A stretch of 64,000 nucleotides of DNA, from assembly GCA_032622095.1 (NCBI GenBank), contig CP136062.1, positions 202,333,959-202,397,958 on the forward strand. The letters run 5' to 3'. This DNA is from Siphonodentalium dalli (lineage: Eukaryota; Mollusca; Scaphopoda; Gadilida; Siphonodentaliidae). Of this stretch, positions 34,853-45,831 are shown piece after piece. The translations under genes and the position numbers were made by a program. The notes under the pieces were generated by a model. The model made no database searches. It was not told where the DNA came from and saw nothing but the letters and a program-made list of their open reading frames with translations. Position 1 is the first letter of the stretch, and every line of letters starts with the position of its first letter.

Positions 34853-34940
34853 TCGCTGGTTAGAGTACCATGCAGGATCTCCAAAACGTTGATTTGGGTA
34901 ACCAGGGTCACAGAGTCGTTGATTAGAGTACACATGATCC
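34853..34940. repeat. Approximately 33-bp degenerate tandem, three units
   Basis: GCTGGTTAGAGTACCATGCA, GTTGATTTGGGTAACCAGGG and GTTGATTAGAGTACACATGA start successive units of 31-34 bp. On the minus strand the units translate as repeated Y/P-SNQR-type motifs within a longer frame (34664-34933). With only three degenerate units, this is more likely a short tandem than a protein repeat. Confidence 0.5.
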
Positions 34941-34971
34941 CCGAATAATGAACATTAGTTACATGTAATGA

Positions 34972-35140
34972 CTCAAGTCATAAACTCATTTTCATTATTA
35001 TTACCATATATTGTTTGCATCGTTCATAGATCATATGAGTGTAGTTTCACTAATCCGTGGCTCAAATTCAGTAACCAGTTGCATATATTCTGTTGAGTAT
35101 AAAAGGATTTAGTTTACAGTACCCCTGTAATGCTTTAGAG
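34972..35140 (+). repeat. Dispersed repeat family G, copy G3
   Basis: Closely parallels G2: GTCATAAACTCAT, ATTATTACCATAT, GCATCGTTCATAGATC, TTGCATATATTCTGTTGA, GTATAAAAGGATTTAGTTTA and CAGTACCCC. It lacks the GGCCCCATAAATGGCC part seen in G1 and G2. Confidence 0.65.
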
Positions 35141-35240
35141 CTAAACCGTAGGAGGAATTAGTTACAGTGTGAGGGTACTCAAATCCAGTAAAGAGTAACA
35201 GCAAACTCCATCATAATAAAACACAGTTATTAACAACGCC

Positions 35241-35417
35241 ATAACCATTTCACGACGATAGCTGCACTGGTGCAGCATTAAATATCCTGTCCCGGTGTAT
35301 TCTCTTATATAAGAGCATGCACTGGATTACAAGGCGGGGGTAATTCTTTTACATATGCGAGACACAGTGTTTTCTCAAAATTTAAGTCCATGTAAGCTCC
35401 AGTCATGGAAGGGTTAA
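35241..35417 (+). mobile_element. Element C1: family C MITE with collapsed palindrome
   Basis: The left end ATAACCATTTCACGACGATA, then AGCTGCACTGG, matches the C3 left end, and the right end AGTCATGGAAGGGTTAA carries TTAA. The core palindrome is reduced to ATTCTCTTATATAAGAGCAT, so the apex (CGAGTCGACC...) is deleted. A single CATATGCGAGACACAG fragment remains of the second palindrome. Confidence 0.68.
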
Positions 35418-35751
35418 ACTACAACACAACTAAAAGTAAAGACGAAATGTACTTCAACAGAGAAATTATCAAAGTAGAGTTTCCATTCCAATTCCAACTC
35501 CGTGTCAAATCGAGCACAAAAATAGACACGTCGTCGAAGTGAACCTTGTAATACAGCGATGACGACGAAAAGTTACGTGTACTTCGACGACAGCATAAAG
35601 ATCGTGTGCACTGCAATACTCTCATTGGTTGTGACAACTGTAAATATATACATGTAACTGGAGACTGTGAATCAATGCGACTTTCGGCTTCCAAATTTTG
35701 TCTGCGTAATTTGGAAAGAGCTATAAGATATGTTGACAAATGCACGAAATA
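35418..35751. other. Non-coding stretch with one minus-strand frame
   Basis: A 143-codon minus-strand frame (35419-35850) overlaps the start of repeat E2. It has Ser- and Leu-rich sequence and a hydrophobic C-terminus (LIISLLKYISSLLLVVL) but no domain I recognise. It is probably a chance frame. Confidence 0.35.
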
Positions 35752-36072
35752 TTGATACACCGGCTCCATACTGTCCATGGTTACGGCCATTTTCCATTTG
35801 TTTTCAATGTTTCGCGCAGAAGTGATATAAACGCTGTTTATTTCTACCAAATCAGGATAAAGCTAATAGGGAACGCTCTTTTCTGTCCCATGTTGTGCAA
35901 ATAATGGCCAAAATGGGAGCGAAACCTTGTGTTCAAAGTTGTATTTTTATGACTTCAATGCGTCTTTCTGGGACATATAATGTGCGTAGATAGGTAATTC
36001 AAGTATTTATCGACCTATTTCGATACCGCGGGGTCAAATCTAATATTATTAGGTGTATTTTGGAGCCCAAAG
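35752..36072 (+). repeat. Dispersed repeat family E, copy 2
   Basis: It aligns with E1 and especially E3: GATACACCGGCTCCATA, AAACGCTGTTTATTTCTACC, ATCAGGATAAAGCTAA, TATGACTTCAATGCGTCTTT, TATTTATCGACCTATTTC and GTATTTTGGAGC. It is non-coding and of unknown class. Confidence 0.62.
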
Positions 36073-36627
36073 AACCAAGTGGCTCCAATACAGATGACAT
36101 AATAAGGGAAAATCCGGACAGACGGACGGATAGACAAAGATAATTTATTTATATACTCCCGGGAACATTGATATGTCCGGGGACACCTATTCAAACCGAG
36201 CACTGCACGCATGCAACCATTTGATCGGAGTGTGTGTGCTGCTGGTATAATTGTCTGATGTACAACGATAACCTGTTGCCGGCGGGATGCACTTGCGTGT
36301 CTCCATAAACGCGCCATAAACACGAGCATTCTTATACAAATTATAGTGCTTCGATCAAGAGTTATTCCCCTCTCTGGGGCTTACATTTATAGCCAATTAC
36401 AGCTAGTTGTATATTACACCGTAGTGTATTTTGATTCAGATCTTGCAACGCAGAAGCAAGTGTAGTGTAGCATTTGGTGCGTTTATCTACTGTTTAACTG
36501 GCAAATCATGAGGGCCAAACTGCTCCATCCTTGCATGCCCCCACTTGCTCGGTCTGGCATTGGCACATATTCAGCATACATTCATGAAGGTGTATCCATG
36601 GTCAAAACCAAAACTTAGTACCTCATA
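36073..36627. other. Non-coding stretch, nothing recognised
   Basis: A GGACAGACGGACGGATAGAC run at 36115 resembles runs in other dispersed repeats. No gene is supported. Confidence 0.4.
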
Positions 36628-36760
36628 TTGACCGGATTCGTCATCTCTGGTTTAAACACGGTCCAGTCAGTCCACTGTTTATATATAGCAGCAGTATCGT
36701 CCAGTTAAATAATCGTACATGCCTAATGCGAACCGTCAAGTTCTAGCGACAGCGAAATAA
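36628..36760 (+). repeat. Element K2: end fragment of family K
   Basis: It begins GGATTCGTCATCTCTGGTTT and aligns in reverse with 25500-25625 of K1: a GGTCCAGTCAGTCC block, a CAGTATCGTCCAGTTAAATAATC block and a CTAATGCGAACCGTC block. Only one end is present. The match defines about 125 bp of terminal sequence for family K. Confidence 0.55.
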
Positions 36761-37045
36761 TAAGGAGCATATTTGGATTCGGACAGTTATAGACAAGACG
36801 TGCTCACACAAGCAACATGTACGGGAATACGTTTTGATAATTATTTTCGTGTATAACAATAAACCGGTAACTAAACAATACCATTCCATAATAATAATAA
36901 TAATGTTTATTCTCTGATCAAATACATATATTGAGAAGTACAAGGAGAAAATCTATACAAAAGAATGATAATGTAACACTATATGTATAATATATACACG
37001 AACTTCTTGGTGTAAATATAATCAACGTCTTCCTTATGTAGCAAT

Positions 37046-37077
<32 letters not shown>

Positions 37078-37576
37078 AAGTATCATCATAGTCAATCATC
37101 ATCATATCGTCGTAGCAAATCATCATAATACCATCATCATTATAATCATAATCATCATCACCGTCATCGTCCTCTGAGACTACTATAACAACAACAACAC
37201 GGTCCATCAAAACACCAAAACATATAATTATAGAACATGACGCATGTTTGTATATATATGACTGGAAGGGAGGAAGGGGATTTGACAGCAAGCATCAGAT
37301 GCGTATATAGAGCCATCTCCTCAGAAAAGAGCAGTTTACATATAGTGGTCAGTAAGAAGAAGCCTTTTTTCGTAAGCGGTAGATATCGACATGGATTGAT
37401 GTGTCTACCGCGTTGAAATGACATTAAAGGCACGTGAGGCCTTAGTTGTCGAAAATATTCATATTTGTTCCAATCACCGTAAACAGAAAAACATTAAAAC
37501 GCATACGGTTTCGTTCATATATACCATGACCATCGCGTAAACAGCATGTTATCATAAAGATTTACTATATTTTACC
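36761..37576. repeat. Unique sequence with (AAT)n and (ATC)n microsatellites
   Basis: A short AATAATAATAATAATG tract lies at 36889-36904. A purer (ATC)n tract at 37045-37077 is followed to about 37165 by degenerate TCATCATC and ATAATC words. The Asp-rich minus-strand translation over it is a microsatellite artefact. The remainder is unrecognised. Confidence 0.7.
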
Positions 37577-38914
37577 TAAGCAAGAGCCTGATTGTGTTAC
37601 AGAAGACAGCACAATGCTGCTGGCTAATCACACACCAATGGCATAAACGCTCTTTGTTCGTTCCATATCAGGAATTCACCAACAAAGAACGCTCTTTATG
37701 TTTACCATCATAATATAAACAAACACCAGAAAAGTAACTTTTTATGATTTTGTTTACATAACAATGGTCAAAGATATGACAATAACATACTGTTTAAGCG
37801 ATATTTCTTATTTGTATACGGACAAAGTCTGTCTACATTTTGTTGTTCTTTCTGTTTGTGGCGGTTTTTGACGGGTGGAAATATTTTCACAGGATACCCA
37901 CCGCCAAGGCCAACCGTACCTTTAAGAGTTGTGTTAAAGGAACACCTACAAGCCATTTGGTTTCTACGTTCAGTCACAACAGTTTCAAAGTTACCTGAAA
38001 GAAATATTACGTTGGTAAGACGAAAGTGGTTAATTCACTGGGAAACTATGCCCGTTTGCACATGCATACAGTAATGCCCAAAGTAATTGACCACTTAACC
38101 ACAGCAGAATTATGGGTAATTTTTCAGGATTTAGTCGGAAATAAGGATTGTTGCCATTCATCGGAAAGCTCTCGGGGAGAGCTCTCCGATGAATGGCAAC
38201 AAGCCATATTTCCGACTAAATCCTGAAAAATTACCCATAATTCTGCTGTGGTTAAGTGGTCAATTACTTTGGGCATTACTGTAGTGGATCGAGTGTTGCT
38301 TTAATTTTTCCAGCGGCAATTACCGTTTATCGATGAGAGAAGCATGCTGTACTTTGGTAATTAAAACATTTATAGAGTTACTTCTCCTATTCTGGTTGTG
38401 GACGACATTAACGCTTTGTTTAATACGGTTATATTTTAGGAAACTATCAACAGGTCACATAGTACTTAGAATACGGGTGGTATATATCACAGCAAAGCCT
38501 TGCACATGTAAGAGATCTCTGGTAAAGGTGATACAGGTTAAGGATACGGGCGGCGTTGGCGTTGGGTATGCTGTTAAAATATTCACCTCCGTCAAAAACC
38601 GCCATAAACTGAAAGAATAGTAAAATATAGACAGACTTTGTTCTTATGCCAATCAGAAATATGGGATAAACAGTATGTTATTGTCAATGTATTTGTCTTT
38701 GTTATGTAAAAAAAAAAGCAAAAAACGTTACGTTACCTGGCTTTTGTTTAGATCCGGATATGGTAAACATAAAGAGCTATGGTTGTTACTGTTTTCCTGA
38801 CATGGAAAATATAAAGAGCATTTGTATCATTTGTGTGTGATTAACCAATAGAATTGCGCTGTGTTATGTAAAAAGAAGCACAACTTCTGTAACACGAGCA
38901 GGCTCTTGTTTACG
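37577..38914. mobile_element. 1.34-kb element with approximately 370-bp inverted arms
   Basis: The left arm (about 37577-37945) and right arm (about 38525-38914) are inverted copies sharing CAAGAGCCTG.T.GTGTTACA, CTCTTTATGTTTACCAT, GACAATAACATACTGTTTA, ACAAAGTCTGTCTA and GGCGGTTTTTGACGG. Differences are scattered, and the left arm lacks a few short stretches. The loop (37946-38524) carries palindrome D4. The left-arm frame ending FLRSVTTVSKLPERN is not conserved in the other arm. It may be a foldback transposon or an inverted duplication. Confidence 0.75.
38067..38283. mobile_element. Element D4: palindromic mariner-type MITE, variant subfamily
   Basis: TA-flanked palindrome with both arms intact. 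In the outer 25 bp it differs from D1 at five positions (GCCCAAAGTAATTGACCACT instead of GCTCTAAGTAATCGACTCCT), and every change is matched by a complementary change in the opposite arm, so pairing is perfect. It also has TAATTTTTCAGG where D1 has TAACTTTTCAGG. It is located in the loop of the 37577-38914 inverted repeat. Confidence 0.88.
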
Positions 38915-39344
38915 TACACCATCGTACGTCTTGACGACAATATACTATTTACGCGCTGATTATGTTTGGCATATGAACAAAACTATATATATTTTAATAT
39001 TCCTTCTGTTGATGGCGATTTGAACAGAAATGAAACCCGTTCCTTTAAAGCGAAAATTAATCAATCAATTTTGAACATATTCCGTAGAAATAGTCCACTT
39101 CAAAAATGTAATCCCACTCGGGCATTATTACTCAATCAACGCTTGGCAACCCCATACCATACGTCAGTTAACGTATATATCAAGACATACGTCGATTGAT
39201 ATAGCTCAGCGTGGGATTTTATATAGCATGATATAAACTGTCTCGACAATAAGTCACAGTGGTTTTTGATCGGATATAGCGTATCAAATATGTTATATGT
39301 AAAACTGAAAACGACTAGACGCTTGTGCTGGTAGTAACTACTAT
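38915..39344. other. Non-coding stretch with one unrecognised frame
   Basis: A plus-strand frame at 38966-39199 (77 codons, Asn- and Arg-rich) has no domain I know. It sits directly next to LINE remnants that run in the opposite direction. Confidence 0.35.
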
Positions 39345-39810
39345 TCAATGTCGTATCTTTGACATCAAACCTGTGCGTCTAATCGCTCTTTGAATGTGAC
39401 TGGCTTCAACCACGAATTCGCTTATGTTATTCCACCGTTTAAGAACGCGGTCGGTGGAGAAATATAGCTTCACGTCGGTATTGCACCTGTAGATTTGCAG
39501 CTTATTCCTTCCATGACTGGAGTTTCCTAAATTTAGCGAAACCCATGTACCAGTGCACAATGCATTGTCTTATATATGCGAGTCTCCCATATAGGAAGCC
39601 TCGGGTATATAAGAGAATGAATGCAATGGCCTAACAATGACTTGACCTTGTAAGCAAGTGCATATATGCAAGGCTCCCTATATATGGGAGACTCGCATAT
39701 ATAAGAGAATGCACTGGCACAGAATATTTAATGCTATACACCAGCGCAGCTCCCGTCGTGGAAGGGTTAAACTGGTGTCCTCTCGTCCTTTTTGGTTTGT
39801 TCTTTGAAGC
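39345..39810 (-). pseudogene. LINE (CR1/L2/Jockey-like) C-terminal fragment split by element C2
   Basis: On the minus strand, codons upstream of C2 (from about 39810) read KNKPKRTRGHQF, and codons downstream (from 39501 to 39345) read LQIYRCNTDVKLYFSTDRVL, then KRWNNISEFVVEA. This is the well-known tail of CR1-type LINE ORF2: a TRGH motif, then F-F-S-x-R-V, W-N-x-L and a VV-A segment. C2 sits exactly between the two parts, and the reading frame is the same on both sides when C2 and one TTAA are removed. The reverse transcriptase core is absent. A dead 5'-truncated copy. Confidence 0.82.
39502..39770 (-). mobile_element. Element C2: family C palindromic MITE inserted in a LINE
   Basis: Edges are TTAT (39502-39505, one change from TTAA) and TTAA (39767-39770). 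The left terminus TTATTCCTTCCATGACTGG and right terminus GCAGCTCCCGTCGTGGAAGG correspond to the C3 right and left ends reversed. Two degraded palindromes of the CTCTTATATATGCGAGTC type are present, with a CCATATA.GG centre rather than the CGACCATAGG of A and B. There is no coding. Its insertion point in LINE coding sequence gives direct proof of the TTAA target. Confidence 0.83.
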
Positions 39811-41362
39811 CACCCACTAACATGGATGTTGTATACATGTATAGTATCCCCGGATGTGTGTAAGGGTTTAGATCATGTCTCATCTGAGCCGGCGATACAT
39901 TAATAACATAAGGTTGAGTTTTCTGTCTCCGTATGGTAGTTGGCATAATTTTTGAGTTTGTATTATTTTAGTAGGACTCCTCCCAAGGCCTTCCAAGAAT
40001 GTTTTACTAGTGAAGATGCGTTTGCGGTTTCCATACTCCAAAGCTGTTCTCACCAACGTTCTTACCAGCCAATATTAACACGATTGGATATCGAAAGATA
40101 CTCAACCGGGGTTCACGATTAGATAGCGATTGATATTAAATCGCTATAATACGCCCCACGTGAGGTCATATGATTGAAGCTAGGATTATTGACCAAATAA
40201 CGGAGATGTTTGAAGAAGTGCTTTTATAGAGCTTTCGTAATATCCCGGTCCGGTTTCAAATATGCGAAACCCTTAATACTTACCGAGTTATGGCGCGATT
40301 ACATAATACATATATAATCTAGAGATACGGACCATTTTCTTCAAGATCAACATGGAACAATCAAGTTTTGCGGAGTACATATATAGTCTTGTATTGGAAG
40401 TTTGTGTAGTAATCGGCCCAATGTCATGGGTTAAGTTTTTGTAATGTATACATGTCTCCGTTTCTGTAGAATGATTGATATGCATGATGAAGAATGAGCG
40501 GCAGTTTTCTACAAAACAACCGGAACCGTAGATTATTCAACACTAAAACAGATTAATTCATCCTTGAATCTTTGAACTCTTATTGTGTGGTCTAATTTAC
40601 GTTATCACGCTCGTTTGTCATGCCGGGAGGCATAACTCGTGCGAACGAAAAACACCAGCTCGTCAACACACGTGTATCGTTCCATCTATTACATGCATGT
40701 ATACATATTCCGACATTTACATTATTCCTGCAGGTGTAATCCTTTAATTACCTGAGACATGTTGAGCTGGCACACAAATCGATGTTTGTCAGCACAGTGA
40801 CGTCCCGTGTGTTCTCGGGAGTATTAAGTTCACTTGTTTTCGGTATATTAAACTAAGATTGTATAAATCATAATTTACAGTTATCGTATTGTTCGTTATT
40901 TTAAGACATCGCGGCGGCTCAGTGTTGAGTGGAGATGTCACCGGTTGTTAAATTAGTTTACCTGAATTTTAATTGCAGAGATGTAGATCTGCGGTTTCAT
41001 CTTTTATTTCAACACCTCGCTTCGTTTCCGGATTCCATTTTTCATGATATATATAGTATATAAATATAAACAGTTATACTCTCAACTCATCGCAGTATAA
41101 ACAGTACATTCCTTTGCGATTTGTCTTAGTAATGAGAGTGGGCGCGATATTCGAAGCGGACTTGTAGCTGAGGACTTTATGTGAGGCGAACATGGTTTTT
41201 AACCATATATTGTTGACTATATATGTCATAGACTTTTTTGGAAATTTGAGCTGATACTATTAAAATCGCACGACGCGTGTGTCATAAACGGAATTAACAA
41301 GAATTCCAGGAAGTCCGTGAGTATTCATGTTTTTCCTGGTGAAATTTGGTGGAATTATACTC
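39811..41362. other. Non-coding stretch, nothing recognised
   Basis: About 1.5 kb. A GACCAAATAACGGAGATGTT word at 40190 echoes the spacer of the 33249-33837 foldback. No gene is supported. Confidence 0.4.
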
Positions 41363-41572
41363 TTAACCCTTTCACGGCGGGAGCTGCGCTGGTGAAGCAT
41401 TAAATATCCTATGTTAGTGCAATCTCTTATATATGCGAGTCTCACATATAGGGGGCCTCGCATATATAAGATAATGCACTGGATTACAAGATTAAGGTAA
41501 ATTTTGTTAGGCCAATGTATTCTCTTATATATGCGAGGATCTATATGGGAGCCCCAGTCATGGAAGGGTTAA
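41363..41572 (+). mobile_element. Element C3: family C MITE
   Basis: TTAA is present at both edges. The left end is TTAACCCTTTCACGGCGGGA, then GCTGCGCTGG, and the right end is AGTCATGGAAGGGTTAA. The first palindrome is nearly complete (ATCTCTTATATATGCGAGTC with a CACATATAGGGGG centre). The second is cut after ATATATGCGAGGATCTATAT. CCCTTT just inside TTAA matches families A, F and H. Confidence 0.78.
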
Positions 41573-42614
41573 AGAGTAAAAGATTAGTCCAATAATTATT
41601 TACGGTGTATCATTTGTTTGTGTTGATCGAGCTCTTCAATATTTATCTGAATGTTGATGACATCACATAAACAGTTGACAGGTTCAGCCACATGTACGTG
41701 TAACTTGTAACGTGTGTTGTCATTACCAACGGACTTCGCGTGATCATTTCGCCTACACATAAATGGTCAAACCATTTAGAAGTGTTGTGTCCAGCGTGTG
41801 GTACACGACACTTGCAGCGTAGAGGAATAATCCAATATTCTGATACCCGAATGAGCAATCAACGCTGTATTTGATTGAATGAAATTAAAACGTATCGGTG
41901 GACCCATTGTGGCCGCTTGTCGCAACCCGAATATTATTTACAAGTTTTACTAGACGTTGGTCGATGTCTATAAACTATTGGTTTGGCGACGTAAATTCAC
42001 ATGACCGTTCCCGTCATGTCCATAGCAATAGTATAGTAACACGCGTTATATTATACCATGTATGGCTTATCATAATGTTGACAACATAGTTTGTGTAATG
42101 TGCGAGTGTATTCAATATATGATTGCTCATATTCTGTTAATTTTGTTTGGTATTTTCAGGATAGTTTTATTTGTAGACATTTTCCCCGAGACCAACTAAA
42201 TTTCGTTTGGGACACCAACGTAATACACTCGCGTTTAAAGTACACAATCCGATTCGATGCATGGTCACCATATATATCATCAGATTCCAAAAACAAAATT
42301 CTTGAAATGCCGCTTCATTTATCCCAATCGATTAATTGCCAAAAAAATTCTAACCACTGTTAACAATTGTATAAAATTGTCAAAAAAAAGGTGTTATATA
42401 TCAACATTTTGTTCAACGCAATTTGGTATATCGAGAGTATGTCGGACATTAATCGAATATTTGTCAGGCCGCCATATGTTCGAGGTGGTGAAAAATAACA
42501 TTTCTAAACTCGAAATCTGATAACTCTGGGCTTTGATAGGTGGCTTCCTCGACTCAAATCTAATATTTGTTTACCCACGGAGCCGCAGAAAGAAGAAATA
42601 GTAATGTAGGGGCG
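41573..42614. other. Non-coding stretch with an open, unrecognised segment
   Basis: At 42147-42162 a pyrimidine-rich TTTGTTTGGTATTTTCAG would serve as a splice acceptor. It is followed by an open frame to 42363 that continues in another phase to 42520. The peptide (beginning DSFICRHFPRDQLNFVWDTN) matches no family I can name. It could be an exon, a decayed transposon frame or chance; there is no donor or second exon to pair with it. Confidence 0.3.
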
Positions 42615-42977
42615 TTAACCCTTTACCCAACAAAACCGGCCAAATAAAGCTTCAACAGCCTAAAATATCTCCGGTCTGTCTCAATAGAACCATACAAATA
42701 TGGGTATCATTGGAACCGGCTCATTGACCACATTGTGATGGTTACAGTTATGCCCTGTGCCAATGCATTCTCTTATATATGCGAGTCGACCATAGGTCGC
42801 CTCGCATATATAAGAGAATGCATTGGCCTAAAAAAAATCTTACATTTTTTAACAATTTTATAATTTTTAATGTGTTAAGCCAATGCATTCTCTTATATAT
42901 GCGAGGCGACCTATGGTCGACTCGCATATATAAGAGAATGCATTGGTACAGGGCCCTTCTGTTGGGTAAAGGGTTAA
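42615..42977 (-). mobile_element. Element A5: complete palindromic MITE, reverse orientation
   Basis: TTAA at both edges, with the family A unique segment on the left (complement of the A1 right side) and both 67-bp palindromes intact. One base differs at the very end of the second (GCATTGGTACAGGG). The linker is the short form, and the right terminus GTTGGGTAAAGGGTTAA is perfect. Among the best preserved copies. Confidence 0.9.
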
Positions 42978-43491
42978 ATGTGACTATGTATCTTTAACTG
43001 TGACTCTGAGATGCGTAGAAGAGATACAAAGATTGCTGCACTGCCATGAATTTTTCCGGCAGGTATATATATGGACCGTGGTGAGGTTTGCAGTGGTTAG
43101 AAGCAATGGCGATTCTGAACTCCACTGAATTTTGAAGCATACCCGTTGGAAGTTCCTCACTGTGACGGCCATTACCGACCACAAGACAATATATCAATTG
43201 GGGTTAACTCCCTTTTCTCGAAAACGTGACTGCGCATTACACACAAAAAACTTAAGGCAAGCAATGGTAAGTTGGTTATTCACGTGGGCTATGCGCATAG
43301 AGTCAACTTTCTCATTTAGTCTCACTTGGACTATATATGGGTCATCCTTAGTAAACTGTGAGTGGTATATAAGAATCGGATTCAGTGTTACCCATACAAT
43401 TTATGAAAATAACTATTGTGAACAAGATTATTTGCTACGCACGTGTCTGAAATACCAGACGAATTGTTTCGCACCCCTTCATACCTGTCTA
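42978..43491. other. Non-coding stretch with one long chance frame
   Basis: A plus-strand 145-codon frame starts at 43132 and ends inside element F7. No domain is recognised, and the C-terminal 24 residues are MITE-derived, so a real gene is unlikely. Confidence 0.35.
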
Positions 43492-43722
43492 TATATGGTA
43501 AATGACATTTCCAACTCAGTTATAAACGTATACATTGGGATGGTCTATTATTCATCTGGAGGGATATAAGCAGACGACAGAAACAGAAGAAGTCATATTT
43601 ATTGGAGGGAAATGTACAGATAATACGTTCAATAATGAACTGTTGTTCTTTGTTGAACTTATTTTCTGAACATTTCCTAAGTGAACTACTCATCAATGAG
43701 TATTTAGTAAAGCATGGGTCAA
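43492..43722 (+). mobile_element. Element F7: family F MITE with mutated ends
   Basis: The interior is close to consensus: CAACTCAGTTATAAACGTAT, ACATTGGGATGGTCTATTA, AGCAGACGACAGA, TTTATTGGAGGGAAATG, then AAGTGAACTACTCATCAATG and GAGTATTTAGTAAAG. The outer TTAA is missing on both sides (ATGGTAAATG on the left, GGGTCAAAC on the right), so the ends have decayed. Confidence 0.72.
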
Positions 43723-45831
43723 ACTTGTGGAACATACGGGTTCATTCATTCTTTCTTTTCACTCGGATTAAACTGGATCCCATGCAGCGAACTTTTTCAT
43801 TACGTTGCCTTACGCGTGTGGGTGCATGGCATAATAGTTTTGCGCGTTTCGTAGCAATACCGAAAAACATGTGTCTTGTCGACACGGGTTAATAAGTATT
43901 GAATGTAGTGCAAAGCACGATAGAGTAAAGCCTGTATTGGGCGAGTAAGCCAATTACGGACGATTAGTGTTCCGAGTATCAAGGAGAAACAGCGAAGTGG
44001 TCACTATTGGCTTTGGCTGCAGACTAGGTCACTGCAATTGGTCGAGATGCATGTACATTTATAAGGTTGTTCGTTTTCACACACAATTAATTTGATCATA
44101 TATCCGTCAGTTTCGTTATTTATCTACAATATTTTTGAATAACAACACCTTGCCCTGAATATGGAGATAGCCTTTCCATTGATCGCATATTTCCTCGATT
44201 CGATCAGAATAAACGGGACCGAGTCAACTATAGATGGCCAGAGTCCCAACATCGTTTTATGCTTGATGGTTACATGTATGTTAAGTGGAGATAAGACTAC
44301 TGGTGCACATGTTAGGCTGATCCATTGAAGTCGGAAGCACAGCGGATGACGCGAACTTCACAAGTGCACGCTATATGTTGTTCGACTATGTCATTGCAAA
44401 TATCGCAGGGGAAACTTATGAATGGGAGCTTATGTTTGTCACATCTGAATAATCAATTGTGAATAGGAGTCATCGCGACCAAATGCATTAAGTAAATTTG
44501 AATTTCACTTCACGTGATCGCGTTAAACGTCTATCTGAATCATTGCGGCAACATTGGCTGCTTGTTCCGTACCCGGCGCGGAAACTGTCCGGGCGAAGAG
44601 AAACACCTGTTCGCCTTGTCACACTTCGGTTCTCATTAATCTATGCTAATAACCCTACCTTTCGATGGTCTGTGACTCAAAACCCCAACCGCAAACACGT
44701 ACATTTGCGACCGACTTCTCGTTGCTCCGAGATTAACTGCGTGATTAACACATTGTGACTGCTTACTTTGATTTTCGATGCGCATCTTCCATTTGTTTGT
44801 TAAGATAAGATCACCTAATGCGCGAACATTGTTGTTTTCGTAAAATTTTCTCTTGGGAAACAACTTAATAGTACATCTGGTCGTACTTGTAGCCTGTGTG
44901 GTTTAACCCATTCATTCGTGAATGTACCGTACTGTCTTTTCATTTATTTTAGATGGACTTTTGTTCATTTGTATAGGAGTGTTCTGATAATATAAAGAAA
45001 CGACCAACATACGAACACCATTATTAATTTATTATACTGGTCTCATTCGTTCATAAGGGTGCTCAGGCGTTGCATAACTTGCATTCGACAGCTGTTTGTT
45101 GGACGTATTATCTAATTTATCCAAGTACATGCATCTCTACCATTTCATAAGTTGGAATCATTTACTGTCCGTCATCAAGTATTCGGTTACCAATGGAGTT
45201 AAAATCTATATCTTCCGTTATACATGGCATAATAATCGATCAATGTTTCTGTTCAAATATGCTTAATTGGAGTTCTTCCCACAAAAACGTAGTTGACAAC
45301 CCAACGACCGATGATAAGAATTCCGTTGGGCGAGGAATGATTGGGGTAAATAAATAAGAGAATGCTATTTATCTGCGCGAGAGGTTTATGTTGAGATTTT
45401 TTTTAAAAGCCAATTGACCGTATCGACGATTGTGTGAGGATTTTCACGTATTTTCCAGCATAGTAGAATTACCTAATATGATAATATGCGAAGAATATGG
45501 AACGAGTCAGGTATGAGGTTGATGGAAAGATTCTTGCGAAGGATCGTGTAAATAGATCAATTGAACGCAAATGCATGTCCGGTGATGGCTAACGCATGCA
45601 GGGTACATATAACAACGCACATGCTTGATTAACGCGTGTATACCGTTATACTTTGATATATCTATGGTTTAGTCTTTAATAAGATAAACTTATAATAACG
45701 TAGAATAATCATTAAATGTCGCTGCAATTAAGCCGATAATTAAGTATTCCAACTTCAACTCCAACATACGTTCCGACCGATACAGGCATCTCGATGAGTA
45801 GAAACTTGAATAGATGGGAGGGTTCATACCC
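43723..45831. other. Non-coding stretch, nothing recognised
   Basis: About 2.1 kb. Opposed frames at 44498-44758 and 44636-44863 have no domain. No repeat family was recognised; a TTAACCCATTCATTCGTGAA word at 44904 resembles the start of a TTAA element, but no partner end was found. Confidence 0.4.

Noticed and set aside
34664-34933. SNQR-repeat protein
   Set aside because: Only three degenerate units of a 31-34 bp tandem; the surrounding frame has no other support.
18888-35140. TATA-box promoters in family G (GAGTATAAAAG)
   Set aside because: The word is part of a dispersed repeat and is not followed by any gene; no other promoter element supports use.
35419-35850. 143-codon minus-strand frame as a membrane protein
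   Set aside because: Overlaps the dispersed repeat E2 and lacks any family signature; the single hydrophobic tail is weak evidence.
37034-37291. Asp-rich 85-codon minus-strand frame
   Set aside because: Translation of an (ATC)n microsatellite and its degenerate flank.
42779-42997. Recurring small proteins with RIYKRMHW or YICESTIGRLAYIRECIG segments, found at many places
   Set aside because: These are translations of the 67-bp core palindrome in different frames. Recurrence comes from the transposon, not from a conserved protein.
43132-43569. 145-codon plus-strand frame as a gene
   Set aside because: No domain, no composition change against its surroundings, and the C-terminus lies inside the F7 MITE.
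44904-44930. Another TTAA element starting TTAACCCATTCATTCG
   Set aside because: No matching inverted end was found nearby, so a single TTAACCC word is not enough.
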